From: Luteolibacter sp. SL250
GTDB lineage: Bacteria; Verrucomicrobiota; Verrucomicrobiia; Verrucomicrobiales; Akkermansiaceae
NCBI RefSeq assembly: GCF_026625605.1
Contig: NZ_CP113054.1
Location: forward strand, 3,348,001-3,412,000
Length of the DNA: 64,000 nt
Reading direction: 5' to 3'
Below the pieces are notes generated by a model. The model was not told the origin of the DNA and ran no database searches. It saw nothing but the letters and a program-made list of their open reading frames with translations. Numbering within the stretch: position 1 is the first letter of the stretch; each line of letters starts with the position of its first letter. A program made the translations under genes and the position numbers. Of the stretch, positions 62,143 through 64,000 are shown piece by piece.

Positions 62143-63453
62143 ATGGAAAGTTCCGCTGTCCCCGTTGCCACGATCCTGCAGCCGCCCAAGGTCTCGTTCT
62201 GGCGCAGGCTCGGCGGAGGATCACTGACCATCTCCATCATTGTCCATGCGGTGCTGCTGGTGCTGGCGGTTTTCTGGATCTTCCAGATCATCCCGCCGGA
62301 GAAGGAAAAGACGGTCGATTTCAAACCCTCCGGCGGTGGCGGCGGTGGTTCCCCGAAGATGCAGGCGAATAAAAGCCAGAACCGGGTGATGAAAAATGCC
62401 ACGCAGCGGGTGGCGGCGATCGGGGCGTCATCTTCCTTTGCCCTTCCCGAGCCGGATGCGAGCACCGCGATGACCGCGCTCGGCTCCCTGGGCGCGGCAA
62501 GCGGCGGTCTGGGTGGTGGCGGCAGTGGCGGTGGCCGTGGTGAGGGTATCGGCCGCGGCGTCGGCGACGGGATGGGCGATGGCATCGGCATGGGACCAGC
62601 CGGAAAGCTGAATCCGTTCGGAGCGCTGAGCAGCACGCCAAACGCGCTGATCGGCACGTTCTACGACCTGAAACAGACGGACCGGAAAAAGCCCACCAAC
62701 ATCTCCAACGAGCAGACGCAGGAGGTCATCCGCGAGTTCGTGAACCGTGGCTGGAAGGAGTCCTTCCTTTCCCGCGACTACTTCCAAGCCCCGCAGAAAC
62801 TCTACCAGACGAAGATCTACATCCCCCTCATGCAGGCGGAGGGAGCACCCGCCGCATTCAACTGTGAGAAGGACGTGCAGCCGAGCCGCTGGATCATTGT
62901 CTATCGCGGGGTGGTCACGCCGCCGACCAGCGGACGCTACCGTTTCGTCGGTGCGGGGGATGACGTGCTGGTCGTCCGCTTCAACAACAAGCATGTGTTC
63001 GACCACGGGTTCTACGGCGGCACCACCGGCACCCACCTCTCACAGATGAAGGACGTGCTGACCGGCGACAACGACGACCGCGAGCGCCAGCGGATGCTGC
63101 GTGACTCCCCGATGAAACTCCCCATCGAGTTCTACAAGTATGACACCACCAACAATTGGAATGGTGCGATCGGCGGATTGGCGGTCGGCCCCACCTTCGA
63201 GGCGAAGGCCGGGACCGCCTACCCCATCGAGATCCTGCTGAGCGAGATCCCCGGTGGTCTGTTCTGCGCCTCGCTGATGATCGAGAAAGTCGGTGAGAAG
63301 TATGAGAAAGCCTCCACCGGCTCACCGATCCTGCCGGTTTTCCGGATCGATCACCAGCCGCCCGCCGTCACCACCGGCGACAACGCCCCGCCTTTCCAGA
63401 AGGATGCACCGAGCTGGAAGGTGATGGAGGGCATGGGCAAGATCGGGATCTGA
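62143..63453 (+). CDS. TonB-like-anchored protein with PA14-like domain
   Basis: This is a 436-aa protein. The N-terminus FWRRLGGGSLTISIIVHAVL and one membrane helix, then PPEKEKTVDFKPSGGG, is arranged like TonB-type energy transducers. A Gly-rich linker follows (~residues 115-150). The C-terminal ~250 residues have the pattern of a PA14/GLEYA beta domain: RGVVTPPTSGRYRFVGAGDD, VVRFNNKHVFDHG, KLPIEFYKYDTTNNWNG. PA14 domains bind glycans. No TonB C-terminal domain is present, so it may be a cell-surface-directed binding protein. Confidence 0.72.
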   Translation: MESSAVPVATILQPPKVSFWRRLGGGSLTISIIVHAVLLVLAVFWIFQIIPPEKEKTVDFKPSGGGGGGSPKMQANKSQNRVMKNATQRVAAIGASSSFALPEPDASTAMTALGSLGAASGGLGGGGSGGGRGEGIGRGVGDGMGDGIGMGPAGKLNPFGALSSTPNALIGTFYDLKQTDRKKPTNISNEQTQEVIREFVNRGWKESFLSRDYFQAPQKLYQTKIYIPLMQAEGAPAAFNCEKDVQPSRWIIVYRGVVTPPTSGRYRFVGAGDDVLVVRFNNKHVFDHGFYGGTTGTHLSQMKDVLTGDNDDRERQRMLRDSPMKLPIEFYKYDTTNNWNGAIGGLAVGPTFEAKAGTAYPIEILLSEIPGGLFCASLMIEKVGEKYEKASTGSPILPVFRIDHQPPAVTTGDNAPPFQKDAPSWKVMEGMGKIGI

Positions 63454-63463
63454 TCCGGCAATC

Positions 63464-64000
63464 TCAGCCCCGCCTTGAGATGAATCCATGGATCAGCAGG
63501 CTCTGGTAGAAGAGAGTGGATTCCGCGAATCCACCGGACCGGATCAGCGAGGTCAGTTCCTGCGGCGGCACGACATCCACTCCTCCGCGGAGCGCCTCGA
63601 CGAAGCTGTCCACGGTTTTATCCTCCTGCCCGGAGAACTTCAGCATGTTGATCCATGCGGGGATCAACGTCGCGAACTCCGGTGATTCCATGTCCGAGCA
63701 GAGGTCCGCGCTGACCAGCGGCGCGCCGGGCTTCAGGCGGTCCGAGATTTCACGGAAGAACGCGATCCGCTTTTCCCGCTCCAGCACGAAGTGGGACACC
63801 AGGATGGAGGTCGCCGCATCGAAAGGTTCGGTGCCGGGGAGGCTGTCCAGATAGCCCTCATGGAAAGTGCAGCGGTCCGCGATGCCAGCGGCCTCCGCCT
63901 TCCTCCGGCACTGCGCCAGCATGGGTCCAGCGGGATCCACCAGGGTGAAGGACCAGCCGGGAAACGCCTCCGCCAGCGGGAACAGCTCCGCGCCGGTGCC
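63464..64000 (-). CDS. Class I SAM-dependent methyltransferase (start beyond window)
   Basis: The C-terminal ~178 residues are visible; the frame is open to the window end, where GTGAELFPLAEAFPGW is the SAM motif I region. It continues with TLVDPAGPMLAQCRRKAEAA (post-I acidic loop), EPFDAATSILVSHFVLE and RLKPGAPLVSADLCSD. It belongs to the Methyltransf_11/12 type group, but the substrate cannot be told. It converges on the PA14-like gene with a 10-nt gap. Confidence 0.8.
   Translation of the reverse strand, partial: GTGAELFPLAEAFPGWSFTLVDPAGPMLAQCRRKAEAAGIADRCTFHEGYLDSLPGTEPFDAATSILVSHFVLEREKRIAFFREISDRLKPGAPLVSADLCSDMESPEFATLIPAWINMLKFSGQEDKTVDSFVEALRGGVDVVPPQELTSLIRSGGFAESTLFYQSLLIHGFISRRG

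Overview
The window looks like chromosomal DNA of a high-GC Verrucomicrobiota bacterium, probably a Luteolibacter- or Haloferula-like member of the Verrucomicrobiales. This is inferred from gene content, not from a marker gene. The signs are three short secreted proteins ending in a VPEP/IPEP + hydrophobic + Arg-rich (PEP-CTERM) tail, a LamG-cytochrome-DUF1549-DUF1553 protein paired with a DUF1501 protein, many large envelope proteins with LamG-like folds, and ordinary bacterial housekeeping genes.

Layout. 1-2 kb: 3' part of a NarL-type sensor kinase with its response regulator. 2.2-9.4 kb: two homologous PEP-CTERM proteins flank a LamG protein, the PSD1-type giant and the DUF1501 protein. 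9.4-17.9 kb, minus strand: six genes joined stop-to-start encode a membrane coiled-coil protein, a small secreted protein, a squalene-cyclase-fold protein and three secreted paralogues with short beta repeats. 18.2-22.1 kb: MBL hydrolase, then a sugar-uptake set (small membrane protein, Na+/solute symporter, periplasmic aldose epimerase). 22.3-26.6 kb: small stand-alone genes (GAF, KH/R3H, DoxX, thioesterase, PEP-CTERM, HD hydrolase). 26.6-30.1 kb: tig-clpP-clpX. 30.4-41.2 kb: mixed enzymes including an FAD oxidoreductase, a DUF2254 protein, an orphan E1 alpha subunit, ubiE and hisC. 41.2-49.2 kb: mnmE-cobB and tyrA-aroA-cmk-plsC. 49.5-52.2 kb: a ketosynthase coupled to an L,D-transpeptidase/HAD-phosphatase/HTH open frame. 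52.3-57.6 kb: prmC, murA, a Wzz-like protein, glnS, hicAB. 57.6-64 kb: M20 peptidase, small lipoprotein, two helical-repeat paralogues, a TonB-like-anchored PA14-like protein and a methyltransferase cut by the window end.

Two window-wide patterns stand out. First, many monocistronic genes have a TTGNNN - 16 to 18 bp - TAGNNN-like promoter whose -10 box ends only 4-10 nt before the start codon, so their mRNAs should be leaderless or nearly so; genes inside operons mostly start in ATGA/GTGA overlaps. Both patterns bypass Shine-Dalgarno starts. The same promoter pattern occurs inside the 518-codon frame at 49.5-51.0 kb, suggesting that its last 116 codons are an independent gene. Second, intergenic spaces carry dispersed repeats: a 9-bp-period GATTT repeat (one copy as a large inverted repeat), an 8-bp-stem hairpin with a compensated base-pair change, and a phased array of DnaA-box-like 9-mers between convergent genes. 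No tRNA, rRNA, CRISPR array or insertion sequence was recognised.
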